Assembly (NCBI RefSeq): GCF_009755725.1
Contig: NZ_CP046619.1
Coordinates: 2,294,001 to 2,358,000, forward strand
Source: Diaminobutyricimonas sp. LJ205
GTDB lineage: Bacteria > Actinomycetota > Actinomycetes > Actinomycetales > Microbacteriaceae
Direction of reading: 5' to 3'
Length of the DNA: 64,000 bases
This document shows, piece after piece, positions 34,789 to 43,006 of this stretch (positions are counted from its first letter, which is position 1; each line of letters opens with the position of its first letter). Position numbers and translations under genes: made by a program. The notes beneath the pieces were generated by a model that saw only the letters and a list, made by a program, of their open reading frames with translations, was not told the DNA's origin and made no database searches.

Positions 34789-35681
34789 CGCGCCTCGACC
34801 GGTTCGGACTCCCACGAGCCGTACACGGCCTCGGTGTTCGACGACACCTGCGCGGCGAGCATCGACACGTCGGTGCCGAGGTGCGCGGCCATCGCCCGCA
34901 GGGTGTGCGGAATCAGGTACGGCGCGTTCGGCCGGCCGCGGTACGGCTCGGGCGTCAGGTACGGGGCATCCGTCTCCACCAGCAGCAGGTTGCGCGGGGC
35001 AGTATCCAGCGCCTCGCGCAGGGTGCCCGCGTTCTTGAACGACACCGTTCCGGCGAAGGACATGTACCAGCCGTTCTCGGTGCAGATGCGGGCGAGCTCG
35101 GCGTCGCCGCTGAAACAGTGGAACACCGTGCGCTCGGGAGCGCCGACCCGCTTCAGCGTCGCGATCACGTCGGCGTGCGCGTCGCGGTCGTGGATCTGCA
35201 GCGCCAGGTCGTGCTGCTTGGCGATCTCGATGTGCGCCTCGAACGCGCGGAATTGCGCCGCCCGCCCATCCTCGCCGGTGCGGAAGAAGTCCAACCCGGT
35301 CTCGCCGACGGCGCGCACTCGCGGCCGGCCGGCGAGTTCGTCGATCGCCGCCAGGGCGTCATCGAGGTCTCCGGATGCCGCCAGCTCGGGTGTGTCGTTC
35401 GGGTGCAGCGCGACCGCGGCGAGTACTCGCGGCTCACGGCTCGCGATCTCCGCCGACCAGGTTGAGGTGGCGACATCCGTGCCCACCTGCACGACGCCGC
35501 GCACGCCGACGCTGGATGCCCGGTCGAGGTGCTCCCGGTAGTCCATCGGGTTCTCGCCGTCGGCGATCTCAAGGTGGGTGTGGTTGTCGTACACCGGCAC
35601 CACGAGCGCTTCAGGCAACGGCGGGTACTCGAGGTTGCGGCCCTCGTCGGCGTACCGCGTGCGCAGGTGGTTGTCGGTCAA
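34785..35681 (-). CDS. tatD: TatD-family metal-dependent deoxyribonuclease
   Basis: The 298-residue TIM-barrel hydrolase has the metal ligands expected of TatD: DNHTHLE near the N-terminus, GETGLDFF, QIHDRDA (normally QxHxRxA), FHCFSGD and ETDAPYLTPEPYRG. Members act as Mg-dependent 3'-5' DNases. The start is TTG with GAGGAG upstream. It lies between metG and rsmA, the standard context. Confidence 0.93.
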   Translation of the reverse strand: MTDNHLRTRYADEGRNLEYPPLPEALVVPVYDNHTHLEIADGENPMDYREHLDRASSVGVRGVVQVGTDVATSTWSAEIASREPRVLAAVALHPNDTPELAASGDLDDALAAIDELAGRPRVRAVGETGLDFFRTGEDGRAAQFRAFEAHIEIAKQHDLALQIHDRDAHADVIATLKRVGAPERTVFHCFSGDAELARICTENGWYMSFAGTVSFKNAGTLREALDTAPRNLLLVETDAPYLTPEPYRGRPNAPYLIPHTLRAMAAHLGTDVSMLAAQVSSNTEAVYGSWESEPVEAR

Positions 35682-35711
35682 GGTCGCTGCTCCTCAGTCG
35701 TTCGGTGGTGT

Positions 35712-35750
35712 GGTTTCGAGACGCTCGCTGGCGCTCGCTCCTCAACCAGC
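35712..35750. repeat. REP-like element overlapping the metG stop codon
   Basis: The plus strand reads GGTTTCGAGACGCTCGCTGG followed by CGCTCGCTCCTCAACCAGC. On the minus strand, GTCGCTGGTTGAGGAGCG encodes the end of MetG and its TGA stop. The internal GCTCGCTGGCGCTCGC can pair with itself. Confidence 0.75.
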
Positions 35751-37316
35751 GACTACGGGTTCGTGCTCGATCCGCGGGAACAGGGTGCCCTCGAGCGCCG
35801 AGACTCGAGCGCCGCCGACCCAGTCCGGGGCATCCGTGATCGTGACATCCTGCACATCGCCCTCGCCGCCGAGCGCGGTCCAGAGCTTCTGGCTGGCGAT
35901 CGGAATCACCGGTGACAGCAGCACCGCGAGCGTGCCGAGGCCGCGCACCGCGGTGTGCAGCACGGTGCCGAGCCGCTCGCGGGTCTCGTCGTTCTTGGCC
36001 AGCTGCCAGGGCTCCTGCTCGGTGATGTAGCCGTTCAGGGCGTCGACGAGCTCCCAGATCGAGGCGAGCGCGTCGTGGATTGCCAGCTTCTCGATCGCGG
36101 CATCCGCCGCGTCCGTCGTCGCGCGCTCGCGCACGCGGATCGCCCGGTCGGAGTCGCTCAGCTCGCCCGCGGCCGGGATCTCGCCGTCGAAGTAGCGGTT
36201 CACCATGGCGATCACGCGCGAGGCGAGGTTGCCGAAACCGTTGGCGAGTTCGGCCTGGTAGCGGGCGGCGAGGTCTTCCCAGCTGAACGAGCCGTCCTGG
36301 CCGAAGTTGATCGCGCGCATGAAGTAATAGCGGAACGCGTCCGAGCCGAAGGTGTCGGTGATGTCGGTCGGCGCGATACCGGTGAGCTTGGACTTGGACA
36401 TCTTCTCGCCGCCGACCAGCAGCCAGCCGTGGCCGAACACCCGCTGTGACACCGGCAGACCGGCGGCCATCAGCATCGCCGGCCAGATCACCGCGTGGAA
36501 GCGGGCGATGTCCTTGCCGACCAGCTGCACGGCGGGCCAACGGCGCCGGAATTCCTCGTCGTCGACGCCGTAGCCGATCGCGGTCACGTAGTTCAGCAGC
36601 GCGTCGAACCAGACGTAGAGCACGTGCTTGTCATCCCAGGGGATCTGGATGCCCCAGTCGAAGCTCGACCGTGAGATGGACAGGTCGCGCAGGCCCTGCT
36701 TGACGAACTGCACGATCTCGTTGCGCACGCTCTCGGGCTGCACGAAGTCGGGCCGCTGCTCGTACAGGTCGAGCAGTCGCTGCTCGAACTCGCTCATGCG
36801 GAAGAAGTAGTTGGTCTCCTTGAGCACCTCGACCGGCTTGGAGTGGATGGCGCAGACCTGCTGCCCCTCGTACTCGCCGGTTCCGGGCACCAGGTCGCTG
36901 GGCTGCTTGTACTCCTCGCAGCCGACACAGTAGTGACCCTCGAATTCGCCCTGGTAGATGTAACCGTCGTTGTAGAGCTTCTCGAGGAAGACCTTGACGC
37001 CGGCCTCGTGGCGCTTCTCGGTGGTGCGGATGAAGTCGTCGTTCTTGATGTTGATGGTCTCGAGCAGCGGCTTCCACGCGGACTCGACCAGCTCGTCGGC
37101 CCACTCCTGCGGGGTGGTGTTGTTCGCCACCGCGGTGCGCAGGATCTTCTGGCCGTGCTCATCGGTGCCGGTGAGCAGCCAGGTGTCATCACCACGCTGC
37201 CGGTGCCAGCGGGCAAGCACATCGGCCGCCACCTCGGTGTACGCGTGCCCGATGTGGGGCACGTCGTTCACATAGAAGATGGGCGTGGCGATATAGAACG
37301 GCTTGCCAGCAGACAT
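35742..37316 (-). CDS. metG: Methionyl-tRNA synthetase
   Basis: The 524-residue class I synthetase has the HIGH motif (residues 21-24, PHIGHAYTE), the KMSKS loop (GGEKMSKSKLTG), a CxxC-containing insertion (CVGCEEYKQP), and an anticodon-binding helical domain. It is the short form without a C-terminal tRNA-binding domain, as in related actinobacteria. The last codons (Pro-Val-Val-Ala-Gly-stop) are part of a REP-like repeat. It heads the metG-tatD-rsmA-ispE run. Confidence 0.97.
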   Translation of the reverse strand: MSAGKPFYIATPIFYVNDVPHIGHAYTEVAADVLARWHRQRGDDTWLLTGTDEHGQKILRTAVANNTTPQEWADELVESAWKPLLETINIKNDDFIRTTEKRHEAGVKVFLEKLYNDGYIYQGEFEGHYCVGCEEYKQPSDLVPGTGEYEGQQVCAIHSKPVEVLKETNYFFRMSEFEQRLLDLYEQRPDFVQPESVRNEIVQFVKQGLRDLSISRSSFDWGIQIPWDDKHVLYVWFDALLNYVTAIGYGVDDEEFRRRWPAVQLVGKDIARFHAVIWPAMLMAAGLPVSQRVFGHGWLLVGGEKMSKSKLTGIAPTDITDTFGSDAFRYYFMRAINFGQDGSFSWEDLAARYQAELANGFGNLASRVIAMVNRYFDGEIPAAGELSDSDRAIRVRERATTDAADAAIEKLAIHDALASIWELVDALNGYITEQEPWQLAKNDETRERLGTVLHTAVRGLGTLAVLLSPVIPIASQKLWTALGGEGDVQDVTITDAPDWVGGARVSALEGTLFPRIEHEPVVAG

Positions 37317-37387
37317 GCCTAATATCCTACGGTTCCGCCGTCGGCCGTTACGCGAGGCCCCGCTGCTGATGGCGCCTGCGCGCTCCT

Positions 37388-37418
37388 CCGCTGGTCGAGC
37401 CCGCCGAGACCCGCTCGC
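37388..37418. repeat. REP-like unit in the metG-rsmI gap
   Basis: The plus strand reads CCGCTGGTCGAGCCCGCCGA followed by GACCCGC. It lies in the 174-bp intergenic region between metG and rsmI, together with a very GC-rich inverted stretch (GCGCGCCGCGGCGCGC, about 37477-37492). No promoter boxes are assigned there. Confidence 0.7.
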
Positions 37419-37490
37419 TCCCGGCGCCCGTTTGCCCCACTGGCCCGCGGTAGGTCGAGCGCCGCCGCGCGAATCGCGCGCCGCGGCGCG

Positions 37491-38300
37491 CTAGCGTCCG
37501 GAGAGCGCACCCTCGTACAGCGCCCGCTTGGACAGCCCGGTGGCCTCGGCCACTTCTGCTGCGGCATCCTTCAATCGGATGCCGCCGGCCTGCAGTTCCC
37601 GCACCTGGGCGATGCCCTGCTCCAGGTCGACGGTGGCGGGCGTCGCTCCATCGACGACGATCACGATCTCACCCTTCACGCCGGCAGCTGCCCACTCGGC
37701 GAGTTCGGCGGCGGTGCCGCGACGCACTTCCTCGAACTTCTTGGTGAGCTCACGGGCGACCACCACGCGACGGTCGGCGCCGAGCGCGGCGGCCAGGTCG
37801 GAGAGGGTGTCGGCGAGCCGGTTCGGCGACTCGAAGAACACCATCGTGCGTTCCTCGTGCGCGAGCTTGCTGAAGTAGGCGATCCGGCTCTTGCGCGGCA
37901 CGAAGCCCTCGAAGGTGAACCGGTCGGTCGGCAGCCCGCTCACGGCAAGCGCCATCAGCACGGCGCTCGGGCCGGGCAGAGCCGTCACGGTGACTCCGGC
38001 GCGCGCTGCTTCCGCGACGAGCGGGAAACCCGGGTCGCTGATTGCGGGCATTCCGGCATCCGTCAGCACCAGCACGTCCGCGTCCCGGGCGAGTTCGACG
38101 ATCTCGGCGGCCTTCTCGACCTCGTTGTGCTCGTGCATGGCGATCAGCCGCGGACGGTTCTCGACGCCGAGGGCACGCATCAGGTGCACGGCGGTGCGGG
38201 TGTCTTCCGCGGCGATGGTCTCCGCGTTCTCCAGCGCCTCGACCAGCCGGCGGCTCGCGTCGCCAAGATTGCCGATCGGGGTCGCCGCGAGGATGATCAC
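37491..38300 (-). CDS. rsmI: 16S rRNA (cytidine1402-2'-O)-methyltransferase
   Basis: This is a tetrapyrrole-methylase-fold enzyme acting on C1402 of 16S rRNA. The landmarks are ILAATPIGNLGDAS at the start, AAEDTRTAVHLM, VLTDAGMPAISDPGF, LPGPSAVLMAL and EGFVPRK. The protein starts at the GTG at 38300, with GGGAGG upstream; upstream codons are not conserved-looking. The length is 269 residues. It is divergent from the protein mannosyltransferase gene, a pairing common in actinobacteria. Confidence 0.95.
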   Translation of the reverse strand: MIILAATPIGNLGDASRRLVEALENAETIAAEDTRTAVHLMRALGVENRPRLIAMHEHNEVEKAAEIVELARDADVLVLTDAGMPAISDPGFPLVAEAARAGVTVTALPGPSAVLMALAVSGLPTDRFTFEGFVPRKSRIAYFSKLAHEERTMVFFESPNRLADTLSDLAAALGADRRVVVARELTKKFEEVRRGTAAELAEWAAAGVKGEIVIVVDGATPATVDLEQGIAQVRELQAGGIRLKDAAAEVAEATGLSKRALYEGALSGR

Positions 38301-38371
38301 CCGTTCATCCTCCCACCCGCGCAGTTGCCGTGGCTCCGCCCGCAGGCGGCCCGCCACGTGGCCGGACTAGC

Positions 38372-39943
38372 ATGGGCGACGTGTCGACCGAGGTGAGCGC
38401 TGCCCCCCGCGGCAGCCGCCTCGACGAGTGGTACGCCGGCAACCCGGCCGCCCGGCGCGTCTGGCGGTGGGGCGTCCCGGCCGCAGTGCTCGGTGTCGCG
38501 GCGGCCACCCGACTGTGGAACCTCGGCCATCCCGACAGCCTGGTCTTCGACGAGACCTATTACGTCAAAGACGCCTGGACGCTGACGAACCTCGGTTACG
38601 AGTCCCGCTGGCCGGAAGGTGCGGACACGGCATTCAACGCCGGGGAGGTGAACGGGTACACCATCGAGCCGAGCTTCGTCGTGCATCCTCCGCTCGGCAA
38701 ATGGATCATCGGCGCCGGCCTCGCCCTGGTCGGCGCGGACAACCCGGTCGGCTGGCGGATCGGCACCGCGGTCTGCGGCATCCTGCTGGTCGCCGTGCTG
38801 ATGCTGATCGCCTGGTTCCTGTTCCGCTCGACCGCGCTCACCGCCATCGCCGGCTTCCTGCTCGCGATCGACGGCAACGCGATCGTGATGAGCCGGGTCG
38901 CGCTGCTCGACGGCATCCTCGCCTTATTCGTGCTGCTCGGCTTCGGCGCGATTCTGCTCGACCGCGGCTGGACCGCACGCCGATTACGGCTCTGGCTGGC
39001 CAGCAGAACGGATGCCTCGCGGCCCACCGACTGGGGACCGGTTCTGTGGTGGCGTCCCTGGCTGCTCGTCGCGGGGCTGACCCTTGGCTTCGCCGCCGCA
39101 GTGAAGTGGAACGGACTGTACTTCCTGGCCTTCTTCGCGGTGTACACCCTCGTGGTCGACGCGCTCGATCGGCGTCGGCTGGGCATCCCGTTCTGGATCT
39201 CCGGAACCCTGCTCAAGCAGGCCCCCGCCAGCTTCCTGCTCACCGTGCCGGTCGCGCTGGTCGCCTACCTGATCACCTGGGCTGGCTGGTTCGCCACCGA
39301 TGACGGCTTCTACCGGCACTGGGTCGAAGACGGGAACCTTGCTTGGACCGGACCGCTGGCCTGGGTGCCGGTCGACTGGCAGAACTTCTGGCACTACCAG
39401 GTGTCGGTGTACAACTACCACGTCGGCGAGACCCGGCCGCACAGCTACCAGGCGAATCCGCTGACCTGGCTGCTGCTGATCCGGCCGACCAGCATGTACT
39501 ACGCCGGCACCGAGCACGGCGGCACCACCTACGGCTCGACGATCCTCGATCTGGCGAACCCCATCATCTGGTGGGCGTCGGTCGCGGCAGCCCTGTATCT
39601 CGTCTACCGGCTGATCCGCTTCCGTGACTGGCGGCACGGGGCGATCCTGATGGGACTGCTCGCCGGCTACCTGCCGTGGCTGATGTACCTCGAGCGCACC
39701 GTGTTCCAGTTCTATACGATCGCGTTCCAGTCGTTCCTGATCCTGGCGCTCACCGCGGTGTTCGGGTTGATGCTGGGCACCCCGGCGGATCCGCGGTGGC
39801 GGCGGGATGGCGGCATCCGGCTGATTGCCGTGATCCTCGCGGTCGCGACCGCGGTCAGCGTGTTCTTCTGGCCGATCTGGACCGCCCTCGAGGTGCCCTG
39901 GTCGTTCATCCAGCTGCACTACTGGCTGCCGAACTGGCGCTGA
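38372..39943 (+). CDS. pmt: Polyprenyl-phosphate-mannose protein mannosyltransferase
   Basis: The 523-residue membrane protein has about ten helices and belongs to the protein O-mannosyltransferase (GT39) family. These enzymes transfer mannose to Ser/Thr of proteins during Sec export. The first extracellular loop has the acidic pair (LVFDETYYVKDAW), HPPLGKWIIGAG follows, and later LLIRPTSMYYAGTEHG and YLERTVFQFYTIAFQSF. The start ATG is at 38372; a GTG at 38381 is possible. Many surface proteins in this window have Ser/Thr/Pro-rich stalks and could be substrates; that is inference. Confidence 0.93.
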   Translation: MGDVSTEVSAAPRGSRLDEWYAGNPAARRVWRWGVPAAVLGVAAATRLWNLGHPDSLVFDETYYVKDAWTLTNLGYESRWPEGADTAFNAGEVNGYTIEPSFVVHPPLGKWIIGAGLALVGADNPVGWRIGTAVCGILLVAVLMLIAWFLFRSTALTAIAGFLLAIDGNAIVMSRVALLDGILALFVLLGFGAILLDRGWTARRLRLWLASRTDASRPTDWGPVLWWRPWLLVAGLTLGFAAAVKWNGLYFLAFFAVYTLVVDALDRRRLGIPFWISGTLLKQAPASFLLTVPVALVAYLITWAGWFATDDGFYRHWVEDGNLAWTGPLAWVPVDWQNFWHYQVSVYNYHVGETRPHSYQANPLTWLLLIRPTSMYYAGTEHGGTTYGSTILDLANPIIWWASVAAALYLVYRLIRFRDWRHGAILMGLLAGYLPWLMYLERTVFQFYTIAFQSFLILALTAVFGLMLGTPADPRWRRDGGIRLIAVILAVATAVSVFFWPIWTALEVPWSFIQLHYWLPNWR

Positions 39944-40018
39944 GCCACAGCACACGGACTGTTACGGCAGGTTGCTCGCCGGCGCATCCGGGCCCGAAGA
40001 CCCGGCTAAATTGGGCGC

Positions 40019-41332
40019 ATGGCTGATCGCGACAGTTCTGACAGAAGCTACGGGTTCAAGACGCGGGCAATTCACGCGGGCAATATTCCGGATGCCACCA
40101 CCGGCGCTCGTGCGCTGCCGATCTACCAGTCGAGTGCCTTCGTCTTCGACAGCACCGCGGACGCGGCAGCCCGATTCGCGTTGCAGAAGTACGGCAACAT
40201 CTACAGCCGGGTGGCGAACCCCACGGTCGCCGCATTCGAGGAGCGCATCGCCAGCCTCGAGGGCGGGCTCGGTGCCGTCGCCACCGCCAGCGGGCTGTCG
40301 GCGCAGTTCATCACCTTCGCTTCGCTCGCCGGGGCGGGCGACCACATCGTCGCCTCCGCCAGCCTGTACGGCGGCTCGGTCACCCAGCTGGATGTCACCC
40401 TGCGCCGGTTCGGCGTGGAGACCACATTCGTGCACTCCTCCGACCCGGCCGACTACGCCGCCGCGATCACCGACAAGACCAAGCTGATCTTCGCCGAGAT
40501 CGTCGCGAACCCGTCCGGCGAGGTCGCCGACCTCGAGGGCCTCGCCGAGGTGGCGCACGCGCATGACCTCCCGCTGATCATCGACTCGACGATCGCCACC
40601 CCCTACCTGAACCGGCCGATCGAGTGGGGCGCCGACGTGGTCATCCACAGCGCCACCAAGTTCCTCGGCGGGCACGGCACCACCCTCGGCGGTGTGGTCG
40701 TCGAATCCGGTCGGTTCAACTGGGCGAACGACCGCTTCCCGCTGTTCGACGAGGACGTCCCGCATTACGGCGGCCTGAACTGGCACGGCAACTTCGGCGA
40801 GTACGCCTTCCTCACCCGGTTGCGCGCCGAGCAGCTGCGCGACATCGGCCCGACCCTGGCGCCGCACTCGGCGTTCCTGCTCGCGCAGGGCGTCGAGACG
40901 CTGCCGTACCGGATCCAGGCGCACGTCGACAACGCGCGTCAGGTCGCCAGCTGGCTTGAGGCCGACCCGCGCATCGAGTACGTCAACTGGGCGGGTCTGG
41001 AATCACACCCGCACTTCGATCGGGCGAAGAAGTACCTGCCGAACGGTCCCGGTTCGGTGTTCAGCTTCGGTGTCAAGGGCGGCCGCGCGGCCGGCCAGAA
41101 GCTGATCGAATCGGTGAACCTGGCCAGCCACCTCGCCAACATCGGCGACGCGAAGACCCTGATCATCCACCCCGGTTCCACTACGCACGCCCAGCTGACC
41201 GAGCAGCAGCTCGCCGAGGCGGGCGTTGGCGCGGGGCTTGTGCGGTTGAGCGTCGGCATCGAGGATGTCGATGACATCATCTACGACCTCGATCAGGCCC
41301 TCGACCAGGCGGCAGGAGCAGCGGCAGCATGA
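40019..41332 (+). CDS. metY: O-acetylhomoserine aminocarboxypropyltransferase / sulfhydrylase
   Basis: MetY makes homocysteine from O-acetylhomoserine and sulfide with PLP. The PLP lysine lies in VIHSATKFLGGHGTTLGG, the Asp contacting the ring in LPLIIDSTIATPYL, and the PLP phosphate region in ATASGLSAQF. The length of 437 residues is normal. It overlaps the next gene by four bases (ATGA). It adds direct sulfur assimilation to a window that also has an organosulfur cluster, though the two are 13 kb apart. Confidence 0.95.
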   Translation: MADRDSSDRSYGFKTRAIHAGNIPDATTGARALPIYQSSAFVFDSTADAAARFALQKYGNIYSRVANPTVAAFEERIASLEGGLGAVATASGLSAQFITFASLAGAGDHIVASASLYGGSVTQLDVTLRRFGVETTFVHSSDPADYAAAITDKTKLIFAEIVANPSGEVADLEGLAEVAHAHDLPLIIDSTIATPYLNRPIEWGADVVIHSATKFLGGHGTTLGGVVVESGRFNWANDRFPLFDEDVPHYGGLNWHGNFGEYAFLTRLRAEQLRDIGPTLAPHSAFLLAQGVETLPYRIQAHVDNARQVASWLEADPRIEYVNWAGLESHPHFDRAKKYLPNGPGSVFSFGVKGGRAAGQKLIESVNLASHLANIGDAKTLIIHPGSTTHAQLTEQQLAEAGVGAGLVRLSVGIEDVDDIIYDLDQALDQAAGAAAA

Positions 41333-41925
41333 CCGACACGACAACCTACAACACCACCAGCTCGGATACCGAGATCGTCCAGTTGGCGAACGGCCTGACC
41401 TGCGGGTTGCCGGCGAACTCGCCGCTCGCGAAGCTGCTGAAGTCACAGCGCACCTGGATCGGCCCGTCCGCGCAAGAGCGGCTCGGCATCCTGCGTCGCG
41501 CCAAGTCGGTCGCCATCGTCGGCGCCTCGCCGAACCCGGCGCGCTCCAGCTACTTCGTGGCCACCTACCTGCAGCAGTCGAGCAACTTCCGGCTGTACTT
41601 CGTGAACCCGAACGCCACCGAGATCCTCGGCCAGAAGGCGTATCCGGATTTGAAGTCGCTGCCCGAGGTGCCCGACATCGTCGATGTGTTCCGCAAGGCC
41701 GGTGACATCCCGCAGGTCATCGACGACGCGCTCGAGATCGGCGCCAAGACGGTGTGGGTGCAACTCGGCATCTGGAACGAGGAAGCCGCCTACTACGGCG
41801 AGTCCAAGGGACTGACCGTGGTGATGGACCGGTGCATCAAGGTCGAGCACGCCCGCTTCGGCGGCGGCCTCAAGCTGTTCGGCTTCGACACCGGAGTGAT
41901 CACTGCGCACAAGGCGGCGAGCTAG
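41329..41925 (+). CDS. CoA-binding (YccU-like) Rossmann-fold protein
   Basis: The 198-residue protein is a stand-alone CoA-binding domain. The Rossmann start is VAIVGASPNPARSSYFVATY, and VWVQLGIWNEEAAYYGESKG and VMDRCIKVEHAR (with the family's conserved Cys) are typical. The start overlaps the metY stop, a coupling widely conserved in actinobacteria, so a role near homocysteine metabolism is likely. The exact function is unknown. Confidence 0.88.
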   Translation: MTDTTTYNTTSSDTEIVQLANGLTCGLPANSPLAKLLKSQRTWIGPSAQERLGILRRAKSVAIVGASPNPARSSYFVATYLQQSSNFRLYFVNPNATEILGQKAYPDLKSLPEVPDIVDVFRKAGDIPQVIDDALEIGAKTVWVQLGIWNEEAAYYGESKGLTVVMDRCIKVEHARFGGGLKLFGFDTGVITAHKAAS

Positions 41926-41937
41926 CAGGCCGGCGAT

Positions 41938-42861
41938 TCACCGCGTTCGCCGTCGCGCCTCTTTCGCTTCGGCGGCTACGGCCCAGGCATCCGCGACCAG
42001 TCCAACATGCGCGAGCTTGTCGGGGTTGATCACCGCGCGGATCGTCTGGATCCGACCGTCGAGCACGTCGAGCGCCCAGGTCGCGAGCACTTTCTGCTCC
42101 CGGTCGCGGAAGATCGCACCAGGCTGGCCGTTGATTTCGTGGAACTCCAGCTGGCCCCCGACCTGGAAGAGCGTGGGGAGGAAGGCGGCGAGGGTTCGCG
42201 CGACGTTGTCGGCACCGAAGATACCCCTGGGCAGGTTCGGAGCCTTGCCACCACCGTCCGCGACCATCTGAACGTCAGCGGCGAGCAGTTCCTGCAGTCC
42301 CCCGACGTCGCCGTCCTTGAGTGCGTCGAAGAAGCGGGACGCCAACGCATCGCGCTGAATCCGGTCCGCCTCGAACCGAGGTCGCCCGGTGTCCATGTGC
42401 CGCCTGGCCCGCACCGCGAGCTGCCGACAGGCGGCCTCGGACCGTCCCACCGCGGATGCGATCTCGGGGAAGCCGAACGCGAACACCTCGCGCAGCACGA
42501 ACACCGCTCGTTCGAGCGGGCTGAGCCGTTCCAGCAGCAGCAGGGCCGCCATCGACACCGAATCGGCCAGCTCCGCCGACCGCGCCGGATCCTCGTACGG
42601 GTCGGCGACCAGGGGTTCGGGGAACCACTCCCCGACGTACTGCTCGCGCCGGGAGCGGGCCGAGCGCAGCACGTCGATCGAGATGCGGGTGACCACAGCA
42701 GAGAGGAAGGCCTTGGTCGAGGTGGGCTCGGTGACCGAGCTTTCGTAGCGCAGCCAGGTCTCCTGGACCGCATCCTCGGCCTCGCTCACGCTGCTGAGGA
42801 TTCGGTAGGCGATGGCGAACAGCAGCGGCCGCAGCTCTTCGAACTCTTCGGCCCGGCTCAT
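41938..42861 (-). CDS. ECF41-type RNA polymerase sigma factor with SnoaL-like C-terminus
   Basis: The 307-residue protein has sigma region 2 (RPLLFAIAYRILSSVSEAED, VQETWLRYES), region 4 (LSPLERAVFVLREVFAFGFP, IASAVGRSEAACRQLAVRAR) and a C-terminal SnoaL-like domain. That last domain carries the two ECF41 signatures, ADGGGKAP and INPDKLAH. In ECF41 proteins this extension works as a built-in regulator in place of an anti-sigma factor. The start has AAGGAGGAGC upstream. Its promoter region contains a perfect ECF41 consensus (autoregulation), and a near-consensus site faces the divergent cytochrome b gene. The usual COE oxidoreductase/decarboxylase gene is not adjacent. Confidence 0.92.
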   Translation of the reverse strand: MSRAEEFEELRPLLFAIAYRILSSVSEAEDAVQETWLRYESSVTEPTSTKAFLSAVVTRISIDVLRSARSRREQYVGEWFPEPLVADPYEDPARSAELADSVSMAALLLLERLSPLERAVFVLREVFAFGFPEIASAVGRSEAACRQLAVRARRHMDTGRPRFEADRIQRDALASRFFDALKDGDVGGLQELLAADVQMVADGGGKAPNLPRGIFGADNVARTLAAFLPTLFQVGGQLEFHEINGQPGAIFRDREQKVLATWALDVLDGRIQTIRAVINPDKLAHVGLVADAWAVAAEAKEARRRTR

Positions 42862-42911
42862 GCGAGCTCCTCCTTGACCCTCTGATTTCAGATTCATCTT
42901 CTCGTACTCAA

Positions 42912-42938
42912 GACGAGACAGCCCGGCCGTCTGTGACA
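42912..42938 (-). promoter_or_regulatory. ECF41 promoter of the sigma factor gene
   Basis: Read on the minus strand: TGTCACA (42938-42932), a 16-bp spacer, then CGTC (42915-42912). This matches the published ECF41 promoter, TGTCACA-N16-CGTC, exactly. It lies 51 bp upstream of the sigma-factor start codon and suggests autoregulation. Confidence 0.8.
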
Positions 42939-42949
42939 TCCGCTGTCCA

Positions 42950-42976
42950 TGTCACAAAACGGATCCCGGGGGAGTC
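42950..42976 (+). promoter_or_regulatory. ECF41-like promoter facing the cytochrome b gene
   Basis: Read on the plus strand: TGTCACA (42950-42956), a 16-bp spacer, then AGTC (42973-42976). There is one mismatch to TGTCACA-N16-CGTC. It lies 30 bp upstream of the cytochrome b start codon. The two divergent -35 elements are 11 bp apart. Confidence 0.68.
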
Positions 42977-43006
42977 ATACCTAGTGAGACGCTTTGGAGG
43001 GTTGTC

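Noticed and set aside
41938-42861. Typical ECF41-COE operon
   Set aside because: The gene next to the sigma factor is a CoA-binding protein gene in convergent orientation, and the divergent gene is a cytochrome b. No carboxymuconolactone-decarboxylase-like or epimerase gene is present.
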